Made by a program: the position numbers and the translations under genes. Shown here piece after piece: positions 8,696 to 17,199 of a DNA stretch of 64,000 nt. The number at the start of each line of letters is the position of its first letter. Positions within the stretch are counted from its first letter, which is position 1. Origin of the DNA: RGIG3701 sp017403345 (GTDB lineage: Bacteria; Planctomycetota; Planctomycetia; Pirellulales; Thermoguttaceae); assembly GCA_017403345.1 (NCBI GenBank), contig JAFQOH010000236.1, positions 1 to 64,000 on the forward strand. The letters run 5' to 3'. The notes below the pieces were generated by a model. That model ran no database searches. It worked only from the letters and a program-made list of their open reading frames with translations, and was not told the DNA's origin.

Positions 8696-10027
8696 TCAAT
8701 TCCAGCGGCCGATCAGTGCGGCTGAAGTCTGTCCTTGGAAGTTCGTGCTCAGGTTGATGAAACAGTCACCAGCCGGAGTCTCGGAGTCCGTCACGATATT
8801 CAGTTCGCAGCCTTCCGCCGGTTCCTGGAAATTACGCGTTGGGAACAGTACTCCGCGGCGGAGCGCTTCCATTCCGGCGACCAGTTCGATCGCACCGGCA
8901 CCGGCTCCCAAATTTCCAAAAGCAGCTTTCGCAGCAACGACCGGAATTGGAGTTGAACGGGAGGCAAAAACTTCACGGATCGCTTCAGCTTCCGCTCGGT
9001 CTACTTCCGGAACACCGAGACCGTGCGCGTGAATGAAACCGATTTCGTCCGGCGTTTTTCCGGAATCCTGCAGGACTTTCCGCAGGACGTTCACGAATGC
9101 CTGACGGTAATTCGGCACCAGATTGAAGCGTGTGAGGTCGTCTGTATGCGTTCCTGCCATAGAATCCGCGCCGGCAATAAATTCGCCGTAGATCTTGGCA
9201 CCGCGTTCCTGTGCGTGAGAAAGAGATTCAAGGATCAGCGTTCCCGCCCCTTCACCGAGTACCTGACCTGCGTGCCGTTTGTCGAACGGACAGGAAGCGG
9301 TTTCTGGATCTGCGTCTTTGGGCGCGAGTATTTCCGAGACCGCGACCTGAGGCGTACGGATCGACTGGAGACGCGTCCCCGTCGCTCCTGTGATCATCAG
9401 ATCCGCCCAACCGCGTGCGATCGTTTCGTGGGCGTACTTCAGAGTCGCGTTTGCTGCCGATTCGTTCATCGTCAGGGAATCGTTCGGCCCCATAAACTGA
9501 TTCAGGATGGAGATGTGGCACGCCGGCATGTTTGGAAGCCAGACCAAGAGCCAAAGCGGTGCGACCTTTTCTTTACCTTCCGTTCCCATATTCCGGATGT
9601 CGAATTCCCCGGCCTCATTCCGTGATGCTGCAAAGGCTGCGTAGGTAGCTTCCGGCTGCGACAGCATATAGTCGCTTCCGTACATCATACCTACTCTGGT
9701 CTGCGGTTCCGTAAAATGAAGTCCGGCATCATTCAACGCTTTTTGTGCGCAGGCGACCGCCATTTGAGTCTCACGGCACATGATCTTAGAACTTTTCCGA
9801 ACATTGCGTTTCAATTCCTTGTCCAGTTCGCCAAAATCTGCGATGTCTCCCGTGAAATCTTCACAGTAAGAGCCAAAACGGACGGCGTCGTTCAGTACCG
9901 TGAGTTCTTCCGGGAGCGGCTTTACCGCATTCGCACCGGAATAAAGCCCCTCGCCGAGAGATTCGACTGAATTGCCAAACGGAGTTACGACTCCAATGCC
10001 TGTGATGACTGTTCTGAATGCGTTCAT
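8696..10027 (-). CDS. beta-ketoacyl-ACP synthase homologue lacking catalytic Cys
   Basis: The 443-residue protein has the complete thiolase-fold layout of KAS II/FabF (VITGIGVVTPFG at the N-terminus, GPN...ADLMITGATG, HAHGLGVPEVDRAEAEAI, C-terminal NLSTNFQGQTSAALIGR). The nucleophile elbow, normally TACATG or similar, reads TMNESAAN (near 195), so Cys is replaced by Glu. The first active-site His is kept (HAHG), but the second (normally GHLLGAAG) reads FGNLGAGAG, so His becomes Asn. It cannot be a normal condensing enzyme. The closest functional analogy is the KS-beta or chain-length factor of type II polyketide systems, where Cys is replaced by Gln. No ACP or partner KS is adjacent, so its role is unknown. 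Confidence 0.82.
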   Translation of the reverse strand: MNAFRTVITGIGVVTPFGNSVESLGEGLYSGANAVKPLPEELTVLNDAVRFGSYCEDFTGDIADFGELDKELKRNVRKSSKIMCRETQMAVACAQKALNDAGLHFTEPQTRVGMMYGSDYMLSQPEATYAAFAASRNEAGEFDIRNMGTEGKEKVAPLWLLVWLPNMPACHISILNQFMGPNDSLTMNESAANATLKYAHETIARGWADLMITGATGTRLQSIRTPQVAVSEILAPKDADPETASCPFDKRHAGQVLGEGAGTLILESLSHAQERGAKIYGEFIAGADSMAGTHTDDLTRFNLVPNYRQAFVNVLRKVLQDSGKTPDEIGFIHAHGLGVPEVDRAEAEAIREVFASRSTPIPVVAAKAAFGNLGAGAGAIELVAGMEALRRGVLFPTRNFQEPAEGCELNIVTDSETPAGDCFINLSTNFQGQTSAALIGRWN

Positions 10028-10218
10028 GCTTTCTTTTATGGGTAAATTATTGAAGTATGCGTTTGTTTCCTCTTGGGAAAAAGCACTAAATTTCCTATCT
10101 TTATTTTACCACAATACAAAACTTCTGCAATGGGTGTCGGAAATAAATTTACTTTTTTAGGCGTTTTTCTTTGCAATTATTGAGTTTTTTATTTGAAATA
10201 TTGGCAAATTCAGAAAAT

Positions 10219-10230
10219 TCGTTAAATTTT
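10219..10230 (+). promoter_or_regulatory. TCGTTAAATTTT box
   Basis: This 12-mer lies 93 bp before the ATG at 10324. The identical 12-mer lies 90 bp before the ATG of the porin gene (35871-35882). The rest of the 10028-10323 gap holds no recognisable gene. Confidence 0.35.
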
Positions 10231-10323
10231 CCTTATCTTACTGAAATGATTTTGCCGATAAAATTGAGAGATGCCTCATACCGGATTGGGAGTGATGAGG
10301 CGGAGACAGATCAGGAGTAAAAA

Positions 10324-11289
10324 ATGAGCGATCAGAATATTTCCCGGAATGGTTCTTCGCAGCCGCGTGTCGAGGGGGCTGAATTTCTTGCGCGCTTGCA
10401 AAAAGTGACTTTAGACGGTTCTCGCAGCGTGCCCGTTCCTTCAGAGAGTCTCCAGAATGCCTGCCGGCCTGCGGATAATTCCAATTTTTCGCGGGATTTC
10501 ATGAACTATCGATCGAAGATCAAGCAGGAATTACGCCGCGGAATGACATTTGAGCCTGGGAGTCATTCTGAAAATGTGAAAAGAGAGACTCCATCGCTCA
10601 CGATTCCCTCCTGGCCGGCTGTTCGTTCTCAGACTGGGGTCGTACGCAAAGGGAATCCGTATGTTTCGGAACCTCCCGTTTACTCTGCGTGCCGAAATTT
10701 AGAGACGGGGCTCTCGCGGAATTCCGGAACTGCGGGAGAAGAGACGGTGAATTCTTCGGGAACACAGTATGCGGCCGCTCTCGTATCGAGGACCGCTGCG
10801 GCTGCGGAACGTGAGCGTTTTCTGCGTTCGGAAGCAGCGCAGGCTTTTATTCCTCCGGAAAGTTCGTCCGGTCCGTTGACGGAGACGATTTCTGAAACTC
10901 ACGCGCCGTCAAGCTCGGCATCTTTAGCGTTTCAAAATGTTCCGGCTGAGGAGGAGAAGACGAACACCGTTCAGTCAATGGCTCCCAATGAAGGGAATCC
11001 CTTTGGAAAATTGCTTGCAGGAAAGAGTTCAGAGAAGAAAAGTACGCCGTCAGCTGCTTCCCGCAGAACGGTCGGCTGGCTGGCGAATCTTCGGTGTTTT
11101 GGGATCTTGGGATTGGTTTGCGGCGGTGCTGTGACGGGATGTGCAGTGAATTCGGCCGTTCCGTCTCACGAATTTACCGCGTTGGGGATCTCTCTGCTGA
11201 TCGCCGGTGTCGCGATGTTTGCATCGGTCGGTTTTTTGCAGGCGTTTGCCGTACATTCAGAGGAAAAGGGGGCAACTGGTAGCGTCTGA
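10324..11289 (+). CDS. uncharacterised protein with two C-terminal membrane helices
   Basis: No family recognised. The start at 10324 follows CAGGAGTAAAAA, a good ribosome site. The first 240 residues are polar, Ser/Pro/Arg-rich and probably disordered, and include several R-R and S-S clusters. Two hydrophobic helices follow: LGLVCGGAVTGCAVNS near 260-275 and TALGISLLIAGVAMFASVGF near 285-304, then a short charged tail. With no signal peptide, the long N-terminal region should face the cytoplasm. It ends before a terminator shared with the convergent RNase D gene. A Cys-rich TM hairpin with a disordered cytoplasmic tail suggests a scaffold or regulator, but this is only a guess. Confidence 0.75.
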   Translation: MSDQNISRNGSSQPRVEGAEFLARLQKVTLDGSRSVPVPSESLQNACRPADNSNFSRDFMNYRSKIKQELRRGMTFEPGSHSENVKRETPSLTIPSWPAVRSQTGVVRKGNPYVSEPPVYSACRNLETGLSRNSGTAGEETVNSSGTQYAAALVSRTAAAAERERFLRSEAAQAFIPPESSSGPLTETISETHAPSSSASLAFQNVPAEEEKTNTVQSMAPNEGNPFGKLLAGKSSEKKSTPSAASRRTVGWLANLRCFGILGLVCGGAVTGCAVNSAVPSHEFTALGISLLIAGVAMFASVGFLQAFAVHSEEKGATGSV

Positions 11290-11337
11290 ACTCCGAGAGG
11301 GGAATGATTTGGACCGCTGGTGTTGAGTGGGTCTGTA

Positions 11338-11372
11338 AAAAAAGAGACGTCAGAAACGGCGTCTCGTTTTTT
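11338..11372. terminator. bidirectional intrinsic terminator
   Basis: GAGACG (11344-11349) pairs with CGTCTC (11360-11365), preceded by seven A and followed by GTTTTTT. It separates the gene ending at 11289 from the convergent RNase D gene ending at 11401. Confidence 0.8.
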
Positions 11373-11400
11373 CGGAGCTTTGATTTGTTGGAAACGGATT

Positions 11401-12615
11401 CTATCGGGTATTTTCTTTTTTGAGCTCATCTGCTCCAATGAATTCTATCGGGAAGTTCTCCATGGGGTCGGTGATCCGAATCATTTTTTTCCCGGACAAA
11501 AGCGCGTCGAAAATGTCGCCGACGATTTCCGCCCTCCAGCCATTTGCCAAGTGGGGATACTTCTCTGTGTATCCGGGAGTCCGAAGCCGCCAGGCAGCCC
11601 AGTCGCGGACATCCGTTTGCGTTCCGACGAGTCCCGGCGCAAGTTCATGCTGGTGGCAGATCGTTCCAAGGACGGAGTAGAGCAGGGTCCCGAGGACGGA
11701 GAGTTTTGCGCAGTGGTGGGGAAATTCGACTTTGGGACAGTCTTTTTCATGAAGTCGGATCGCTGATTCGATAAGAACGGAGATCTCATGCAGATACGGA
11801 CGAAGGTCACTGCGTTCCATGCCGCGGATATTGCGGATACTCCGTACATCTGCCGTTTTTCTACGTGCCATTTCAAGCAGAAGGTCATCGCGGAGAACGT
11901 GCCGGGCTGAGCAGTCCCTCTTTTGTGCGACGGCTTCACGCCACAGCCATAGCGCGTGTACGATCGCCAATTCACGCGGTGTCCAGTGCGTCCCGGTGAG
12001 GATCCTCTGCCAGCGTTCCGGTGAAAGAAGCTGAAGGATACTTTCCAGTCGGCTTTTCATCTCGCAGGCAAACCAGCCGAGACGGTTTCGCTCCTCCATT
12101 TTCGAGTAGAGGACTTCGCGGACCGGATGCAGATACGCGATGTCGTCCACTGCGTATTCGAGCTGACGCGCTGTCAATGGGCGTGTTTTCCAGTTGGTTC
12201 GGGATTCTGTTCCCGGCATCTGAATGTTCAGGAAATGGGAAACGATGTTGCTGTAACCAGCGGGATACTCATTGGAAACCAGACCGGCAGCGACTTGGGT
12301 GTCGAAGACCCTTTTCGGCAAACGATTCGCGGCTCGCCAGCAGAATTCCATCTCGAAACGTCCGGAATGCACGATCGTTTCATGGTCTCCATTGACGAGG
12401 AACTCCCAGAATGGAGTAACGTTAAGCTGATCCTGGATCGGATCGATGAGAAAATTTCCGTTCGGTGTCGCAGCCTGGATCAGACACAGATGCGGCTGAT
12501 AGTATCGTTCGGCAATGAATTCAGTATCAAGGCCGATCCACGCGGTCCCGATGTGCTCACTGCACCAGCGGTCAAGTTCAGAAGGCTTGGAAATGATGAC
12601 GAATTTCTCGGACAT
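11401..12615 (-). CDS. rnd: ribonuclease D family 3'-5' exonuclease
   Basis: RNase D trims 3' ends of tRNA and other stable RNA precursors. The 404-residue protein has the DEDDy exonuclease domain (about 1-190) and an HRDC-like region (about 205-290). Exo I is GLDTEF near 28, Exo III is YAVDDIAYLHPV near 153 with the expected Tyr and Asp. In Exo II, where family members have H-x-G-x-x-D-(L/M)-E, this protein has HSGRFEMEF, so the metal-binding Asp appears to be Glu. No clear Shine-Dalgarno precedes the ATG at 12615. The last 100 residues show no motif I recognise. Confidence 0.88.
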   Translation of the reverse strand: MSEKFVIISKPSELDRWCSEHIGTAWIGLDTEFIAERYYQPHLCLIQAATPNGNFLIDPIQDQLNVTPFWEFLVNGDHETIVHSGRFEMEFCWRAANRLPKRVFDTQVAAGLVSNEYPAGYSNIVSHFLNIQMPGTESRTNWKTRPLTARQLEYAVDDIAYLHPVREVLYSKMEERNRLGWFACEMKSRLESILQLLSPERWQRILTGTHWTPRELAIVHALWLWREAVAQKRDCSARHVLRDDLLLEMARRKTADVRSIRNIRGMERSDLRPYLHEISVLIESAIRLHEKDCPKVEFPHHCAKLSVLGTLLYSVLGTICHQHELAPGLVGTQTDVRDWAAWRLRTPGYTEKYPHLANGWRAEIVGDIFDALLSGKKMIRITDPMENFPIEFIGADELKKENTR

Positions 12616-12654
12616 TGCAGCGTAAAATGAAAAGAACAGTGAGCAGGAAACTCC

Positions 12655-12690
12655 AAAAAACCAGAGGCAGGCCTAACGGTCTGCCTCTGA
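12655..12690 (-). terminator. intrinsic terminator of the antiporter gene
   Basis: CAGAGGCAG (12662-12670) and CTGCCTCTG (12681-12689) form a perfect 9-bp stem. Read on the minus strand it is followed by GTTTTTT. It lies 15 bp beyond the antiporter stop codon. Confidence 0.85.
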
Positions 12691-12704
12691 AGATCAGTCA
12701 GCCA

Positions 12705-14957
12705 TTAAAGGAAAATGAAAGTCATGGCCAGGAAAATCGGCAGCAGGATGAGTGCGCTGTATCCGATATATCCAAAGAAGCTCGGCATCTTGACGCCTTC
12801 TTCTTCCGCGATCGCCTTCACCATGAAGTTCGGGCCATTACCGATGTACGTCATCGCGCCCATGAACACCGCACCCAGCGAAACAGCGACGAGCAGCTTG
12901 CTCGCGACACCGGCTTCCGTCGAAACGGCTTCAATGTTCATTTCTTTCGCTTTCGCTTCCGCGGCGGCTTTGCCTGCCGCGTCGCCTTCTTTGTAGGTCA
13001 CGAGCTTGTCGGCTTTTTCCGCGTCTGCCGTCGCGGTCTTACCGACTGTCTGGAACACGACGTAGGTCGGCGCATTATCCAGAACACTGGAGAGCGAACC
13101 GGTCGCCCAATAGAATGCATGCGTATCTTCGACGCCCATTCCGAGCTCGCCGCCTTTTTCATTCAGGATCTGGAGCGGGACCTGCATGCAGATGAAGATG
13201 CCGAAGAACAGAGCCGCGACTTCGGTGATGGCACCGAAATTGAAGCGGTTGTTCAGGCGGACCTGCGTGCTGCCGACGGTCAGGGAGATGAAGACCAGAC
13301 CGAGCTGAACGATCTCGCGCAGGTACATCGGGGCGTGCCATTCCGTACCCGGGACGGCTTTCGACGGATCGAGAAGAGCGACGGCGAGGATGACGCCGAC
13401 CAGAAGCGGAACGTTCGGGAACAGACCGTAGAACTTCAGTTTGCCGGCTTCTGCATTGTCCTGCGCAATATCCAGACCGGTTTCTTTCGGATAGGCGAAG
13501 CAGGAATCCCAGATGAAGTAGACCGCGAGAAGGACGGCATTCACGAAGAGCCATTCCTTCCACAGGCACATCGTCCACAGGAAGCCGACTCCGCTCAGGT
13601 AACCGAGGAAGAGCGGCGGGTCACCGGTCGGGAGGAGGCATCCGCCGCAGTTGCAGACGGCGAAAATGAAGAAGACGACCGTGTGGACCTTGTATTTACG
13701 CTCGCGGTTCGTTTCCAGAAGCGGACGGATCAGGAGCATCGCAGCGCCCGTCGTTCCGATGAAGCTGGCAAGAAGCGTACCGATGAGGATGAAGATCGTG
13801 TTCGTCAGCGGTTTGGCCTTCAGGTTGCCTTCGACGCGGATGCCGCCGGCGATCGTGAAGAGCGCGAACAGAAGAACGATGAACGGAATGAACTCATTCA
13901 GGATCGCGTTGGAGAAGATCGTCCACATACGCGCACCGGCAGTTGCTGCACAGGTGTGGTCGGCAGAAATGCCGTGCCAGTGGGATTCCAGAACGCCCGG
14001 ATGAGCGAAACCGTAGTAGATCAGCGTGATCAGACCAAGCGCCGCCGCGACATAGAAGCGGTGCAGGTTGCTTTCCCACCAGTGCTCGGTCGCCGGGATG
14101 AGCGGGAGGATCGCGATGGCCAAGAGAAGGAGTGCGAACGGTGCGACCATGTAGTACGGCGGAAGAGACGGTGCCGCGTGTGCGTGGCCGTGATCGTGTT
14201 CGCAGCATTCGCCGTCATGGTGATGGTGCCCTTCATGGCATTCTTCGCCCGGAGCGTGAGTGTGGCCTGCGTGGGCGTCTGCCGGAACAGCCTGGGCTTC
14301 CGAGGCCGGAGCTTCAGCCGGAGCAGCCGGAGCGTTTTCTTCAACTGCCGTGGTGCTTTCAGAGGCGACCGGAGCGGCTTCTTCGACTGCCGGAGCGGCT
14401 TCTTCGACTGCCGGAGCAGCTTCTTCGACTGCCGGAGCAGCTTCTTCGACTGCCGGAGCAGCTTCTTCAACTGCCGGAGCAGCTTCTTCGACTGCCGGAG
14501 CGGCTTCTTCAACTGCCGGAGCAGCTTCTTCGACTGCCGGAGCGGCTTCTTCGACTGCCGGAGCAGCTTCTTCGACTGCCGGAGCGGCTTCTTCAACTGC
14601 CGGAGCGGCTTCTTCGACTGCCGGAGCAGCTTCTTCAACTGCCGGAGCAGCTTCTTCGACTGCCGGAGCAGCTTCTTCAACTGCCGGAGCAGCTTCTTCG
14701 ACTGCCGGAGCAGCTTCTTCGACTGCCGGAGCAGCTTCTTCAACTGCCGGAGCAGCTTCTTCAACTGCCGGAGCAGCTTCTTCGACGACTGCGGCGGGTT
14801 CTGCATGGGAACCGCTTGCTTCAAGAGTCAGGTCGGTTGCTTTCTGCGGCCAGCCAAGGACCAGTGCAACGATGTACGCAGCGATGATCACTGCGATCGA
14901 AAGGGCAGCCAGACGATAGGATTTGCTCGGATCGCCGGCGTGAGCGTGTTCACTCAT
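12705..14957 (-). CDS. NhaD/CitMHS-like sodium:proton antiporter with repeat and His-rich insert
   Basis: I choose the start at 14957 (MSEHAHAGDPS) because AAGGAGATCAAG precedes it; the protein has 750 residues. After one TM helix (about 15-35) comes a stretch of 20 copies of the 7-residue unit EEAAPAV, then a Pro/Ala linker and a His/Cys-rich segment with HEGHHHHDGECCEHDHGHAH near 235-255. From about 265 onward there are about 11 TM helices with features of the ion-transporter superfamily seen in sodium:proton antiporters (FIGTTGAAMLLIRP, NCGGCLLPTGDPPLF, SSVLDNAPTYVVF, TYIGNGPNFMVKA). This family exchanges Na+ for H+ across the inner membrane. The His-rich segment should lie in the periplasm and could bind Zn or Ni. 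Transport function is family-based; the N-terminal part is unusual. Confidence 0.85.
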   Translation of the reverse strand: MSEHAHAGDPSKSYRLAALSIAVIIAAYIVALVLGWPQKATDLTLEASGSHAEPAAVVEEAAPAVEEAAPAVEEAAPAVEEAAPAVEEAAPAVEEAAPAVEEAAPAVEEAAPAVEEAAPAVEEAAPAVEEAAPAVEEAAPAVEEAAPAVEEAAPAVEEAAPAVEEAAPAVEEAAPAVEEAAPAVEEAAPAVEEAAPVASESTTAVEENAPAAPAEAPASEAQAVPADAHAGHTHAPGEECHEGHHHHDGECCEHDHGHAHAAPSLPPYYMVAPFALLLLAIAILPLIPATEHWWESNLHRFYVAAALGLITLIYYGFAHPGVLESHWHGISADHTCAATAGARMWTIFSNAILNEFIPFIVLLFALFTIAGGIRVEGNLKAKPLTNTIFILIGTLLASFIGTTGAAMLLIRPLLETNRERKYKVHTVVFFIFAVCNCGGCLLPTGDPPLFLGYLSGVGFLWTMCLWKEWLFVNAVLLAVYFIWDSCFAYPKETGLDIAQDNAEAGKLKFYGLFPNVPLLVGVILAVALLDPSKAVPGTEWHAPMYLREIVQLGLVFISLTVGSTQVRLNNRFNFGAITEVAALFFGIFICMQVPLQILNEKGGELGMGVEDTHAFYWATGSLSSVLDNAPTYVVFQTVGKTATADAEKADKLVTYKEGDAAGKAAAEAKAKEMNIEAVSTEAGVASKLLVAVSLGAVFMGAMTYIGNGPNFMVKAIAEEEGVKMPSFFGYIGYSALILLPIFLAMTFIFL
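14372..14786. repeat. 21-bp coding tandem repeat, 20 units
   Basis: Twenty units of 21 bp (plus-strand form GCCGGAGCRGCTTCTTCRAC plus one base) encode EEAAPAV on the minus strand. Variation is confined to two third-codon positions, which shows recent expansion. Open frames on the plus strand here are by-products. Confidence 0.95.
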
Positions 14958-15097
14958 CTTGATCTCCTTAGGGAAAAACGTTGAATTCCATGACCTTCTG
15001 CGGGCCACACTAAAAAAATTTCCCTATATTGAAACACAGAAATCGGATTTTTTCAAGCCCCCCCTCCCCGGAAAAAGACAAAATTTTATCGAATTTG

Positions 15098-15568
15098 TTA
15101 TTTTTCGTGAAGATTCTCGGGGAAAAAACCGTCAGCATCCCCAGCATTGCGAAGGATCTCGCCGCAAATGTCGTCCAGAGTCTGATTTGCGTGCTGGTCG
15201 CGGAGAGCAAATTTTAGCTCTTCTGCGTTTTCGTGCTGCACATCCTGATCGTATTCTTCCTGCGAAATGAGACCGAGAACCAGATCCATGTCTCGGACCC
15301 GTTCCAGAGGCGCATTTTTTTGGGGATGGTCCTGCATCTCAAGTGCACAAACGCATAGATGCCGTAGAAGGTCTACCATTTTTTTCCGTTTGGAACAGAC
15401 TGGCGAGTAGGCCCAGAGGTACTTCTGGAATTCCTGCCTCATGGCGGCATACCGTTCCCGCCAGTCTTCCGCGCTTAACGCATCGGCATCCAGCGGGATC
15501 TGATTTTTCGGAAAGGGAATGAAGACCGGCTCGTCCGGCAATTCACTCATTGCGTAAAATCGTGCCAT
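15098..15568 (-). CDS. small uncharacterised protein
   Basis: No family recognised. The 156-residue frame starts at 15568 after GGGAGGCAAAA, a strong ribosome site. It is soluble, charged and mainly helical, with Cys at about residues 58, 71 and 73 (SPVCSKRKK, HLCVCALEMQ) and many Gln and Glu residues toward the C-terminus. It has no signal peptide or membrane segment. It lies between the antiporter and the DUF4832 gene on the same strand, but gaps on both sides suggest separate transcription. Codon use resembles that of its neighbours. Confidence 0.65.
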   Translation of the reverse strand: MARFYAMSELPDEPVFIPFPKNQIPLDADALSAEDWRERYAAMRQEFQKYLWAYSPVCSKRKKMVDLLRHLCVCALEMQDHPQKNAPLERVRDMDLVLGLISQEEYDQDVQHENAEELKFALRDQHANQTLDDICGEILRNAGDADGFFPENLHEK

Positions 15569-15627
15569 TTTTGCCTCCCATCTTCCATTGAGTTCTCGTT
15601 TTTTAATTGAGATATTTGTTTTTTTAA

Positions 15628-17088
15628 CTATTTCAGTTCTATTTTGCCGACACAGTACCGATGCTGGCCGTCGTCTCCATCCAGCGGAAGCTCTAGGATC
15701 GGAGTTCCGTCGCGTTTGCCGACCGAGATGAAAACGTCGTACGTTCCCGGCCGTGTCGTTGGAGCGACCAGCCCGGCACAGAAAGTGCTTTTGTGTTCCC
15801 GGACAGGGATCGCATCCGGAGGGCCGACCTCCAGCGTTCGCATGTCGAGCGTTTCATCCGAAAGGACCGCGACGATGCCCCCGTCCGCATCTTTGAGCGT
15901 CAGAGTCAGGAATCCACCCGGATAGCACGGTGAAACGCCTGCGTTTGCCCAGAGTGTTCTGACGGTGAACGGTTTCCCGATCTCGGCGGTCGTCGGGATC
16001 TCCAATTCACGGAGTTGGATCCGGTATCCGAGCCGCTGGTTGATCTTGCGTATCGTTTCCCGGCAGGCGTCCCATTCCACTTGCGGCCAGCAGTGGATCG
16101 ACATGTACGCGGCATGGTACTCTTCCACCGAACGGAGAAGCAGTGCGTCGTCCCAGGCATTTTTGTGCTTGGAACTTCCGAAGTGCTCATGCTCGAGGAT
16201 CACCGGCATCTCACGCCAAAACCGGTCTGCCATGTCCGCGTGGAACCACATTTTGGGAGCGGGCTGAACGAGAATGCTGTCGTCGCGCAGCGTCACGCCT
16301 TTTGAGCGGGCATAGTCGGTCGCCGGGTAGTTTCCTGATGTATTCTGTGGTCCATCCACGTCGTCGCTGATGCACAAAAGCGTCCCGGGAAAGGCTTCCA
16401 GATGCAGATCGATGTGGATCTTCGTCACGCGCAGAGTCTCCTCCTGCCCAAGTCGGCTGCTGAATCCCGTGTGGCCCTCGCCCCACATTCCGAACGTTCC
16501 GACATCAATGAACGCAACGTTTGGATCGCCGTCGTATCGTTTTCCTGCCGCACACAGGAAATTACGCAGTTTTTCAAGGTAAACGGGGTCATCGAAGATC
16601 GGGTCGCACAGCTTGCCGTCCAGATCAGGACCTTCCCCAAAAGAGTAGCGGAGGGACTTTGCTCCGGCATCAAAGACCCATTTCGGCGTGGCGTACTCGA
16701 GCCAGCTTTCGGAAGTCGTAAAACGGAACGCGACTTTTTTCCCTTTCGCGATCCACCTCTGTGCCGGAGTGTCGAGGAGCGCCCAGTTGAATTTACCCTC
16801 TTCCGGCTCGATGAATGCCCACGGAATGCGGAGATAGACCGTCGAGCAGCCCTCAAACCACTCCAGTGTATCGGATGGCGCGAGTTGACTGCCGTAATTC
16901 GCCGGTACGTTGGAGTAAAAGTGCATCGTCCAGCCCATCATGGGGTTCTGAAGTGCTTTGCCGGAATCCTGAAACGTGAATTTCTGCGTCTGCGTCATTG
17001 TCGTTTCCGGAAATGCCGCTGCGGTCTGCAGAATGAAAAAAGCAGTAAAAAACAGAAAACGGATGGTGTCGTTGAAAAACTGCCGCAT
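15628..17088 (-). CDS. secreted DUF4832/DUF4874 protein, glycosidase-like
   Basis: The start at 17088 follows GGGAGGCAAACCA; the protein then opens with a signal peptide (MRQFFNDTIRFLFFTAFFIL...AAAFPE) and has 486 residues. The body matches DUF4832-type proteins: an N-terminal barrel-like half starting NPMMGWTMHFYSN, VYLRIPWAFIEPEEGKFNW near 75 (the typical 'one acid per turn' of TIM-barrel glycosidases) and GTFGMWGEGHTG near 205, then a C-terminal beta domain (about 365-486). The EPEEGKFNW and MWGEGH motifs resemble GH beta-galactosidase-like enzymes, so a hydrolase acting on exported or environmental glycans is likely but unproven. It is monocistronic. Confidence 0.8.
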   Translation of the reverse strand: MRQFFNDTIRFLFFTAFFILQTAAAFPETTMTQTQKFTFQDSGKALQNPMMGWTMHFYSNVPANYGSQLAPSDTLEWFEGCSTVYLRIPWAFIEPEEGKFNWALLDTPAQRWIAKGKKVAFRFTTSESWLEYATPKWVFDAGAKSLRYSFGEGPDLDGKLCDPIFDDPVYLEKLRNFLCAAGKRYDGDPNVAFIDVGTFGMWGEGHTGFSSRLGQEETLRVTKIHIDLHLEAFPGTLLCISDDVDGPQNTSGNYPATDYARSKGVTLRDDSILVQPAPKMWFHADMADRFWREMPVILEHEHFGSSKHKNAWDDALLLRSVEEYHAAYMSIHCWPQVEWDACRETIRKINQRLGYRIQLRELEIPTTAEIGKPFTVRTLWANAGVSPCYPGGFLTLTLKDADGGIVAVLSDETLDMRTLEVGPPDAIPVREHKSTFCAGLVAPTTRPGTYDVFISVGKRDGTPILELPLDGDDGQHRYCVGKIELK

Positions 17089-17199
17089 TGGTTTGCCTCC
17101 CGAAGGTTTGAAGAGCCGCAGATCTCCATAAAAAAATGCTCCCCCGTACATTCAGAGGGAACATCGTGTGTCTTCAAAAACGCATTATTCGGATCGATT

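Noticed and set aside
8437..9032. Plus-strand ORFs with WAHCVGLTAL-type repeats
   Set aside because: They are translations of the 14-bp array, open in all frames, and overlap the ketosynthase gene on the other strand.
12615..14984. Long plus-strand ORF of 789 codons opposite the antiporter
   Set aside because: It arises from the 21-bp repeat and the complementary strand of a clear transporter gene; the protein has no family features and no ribosome site.
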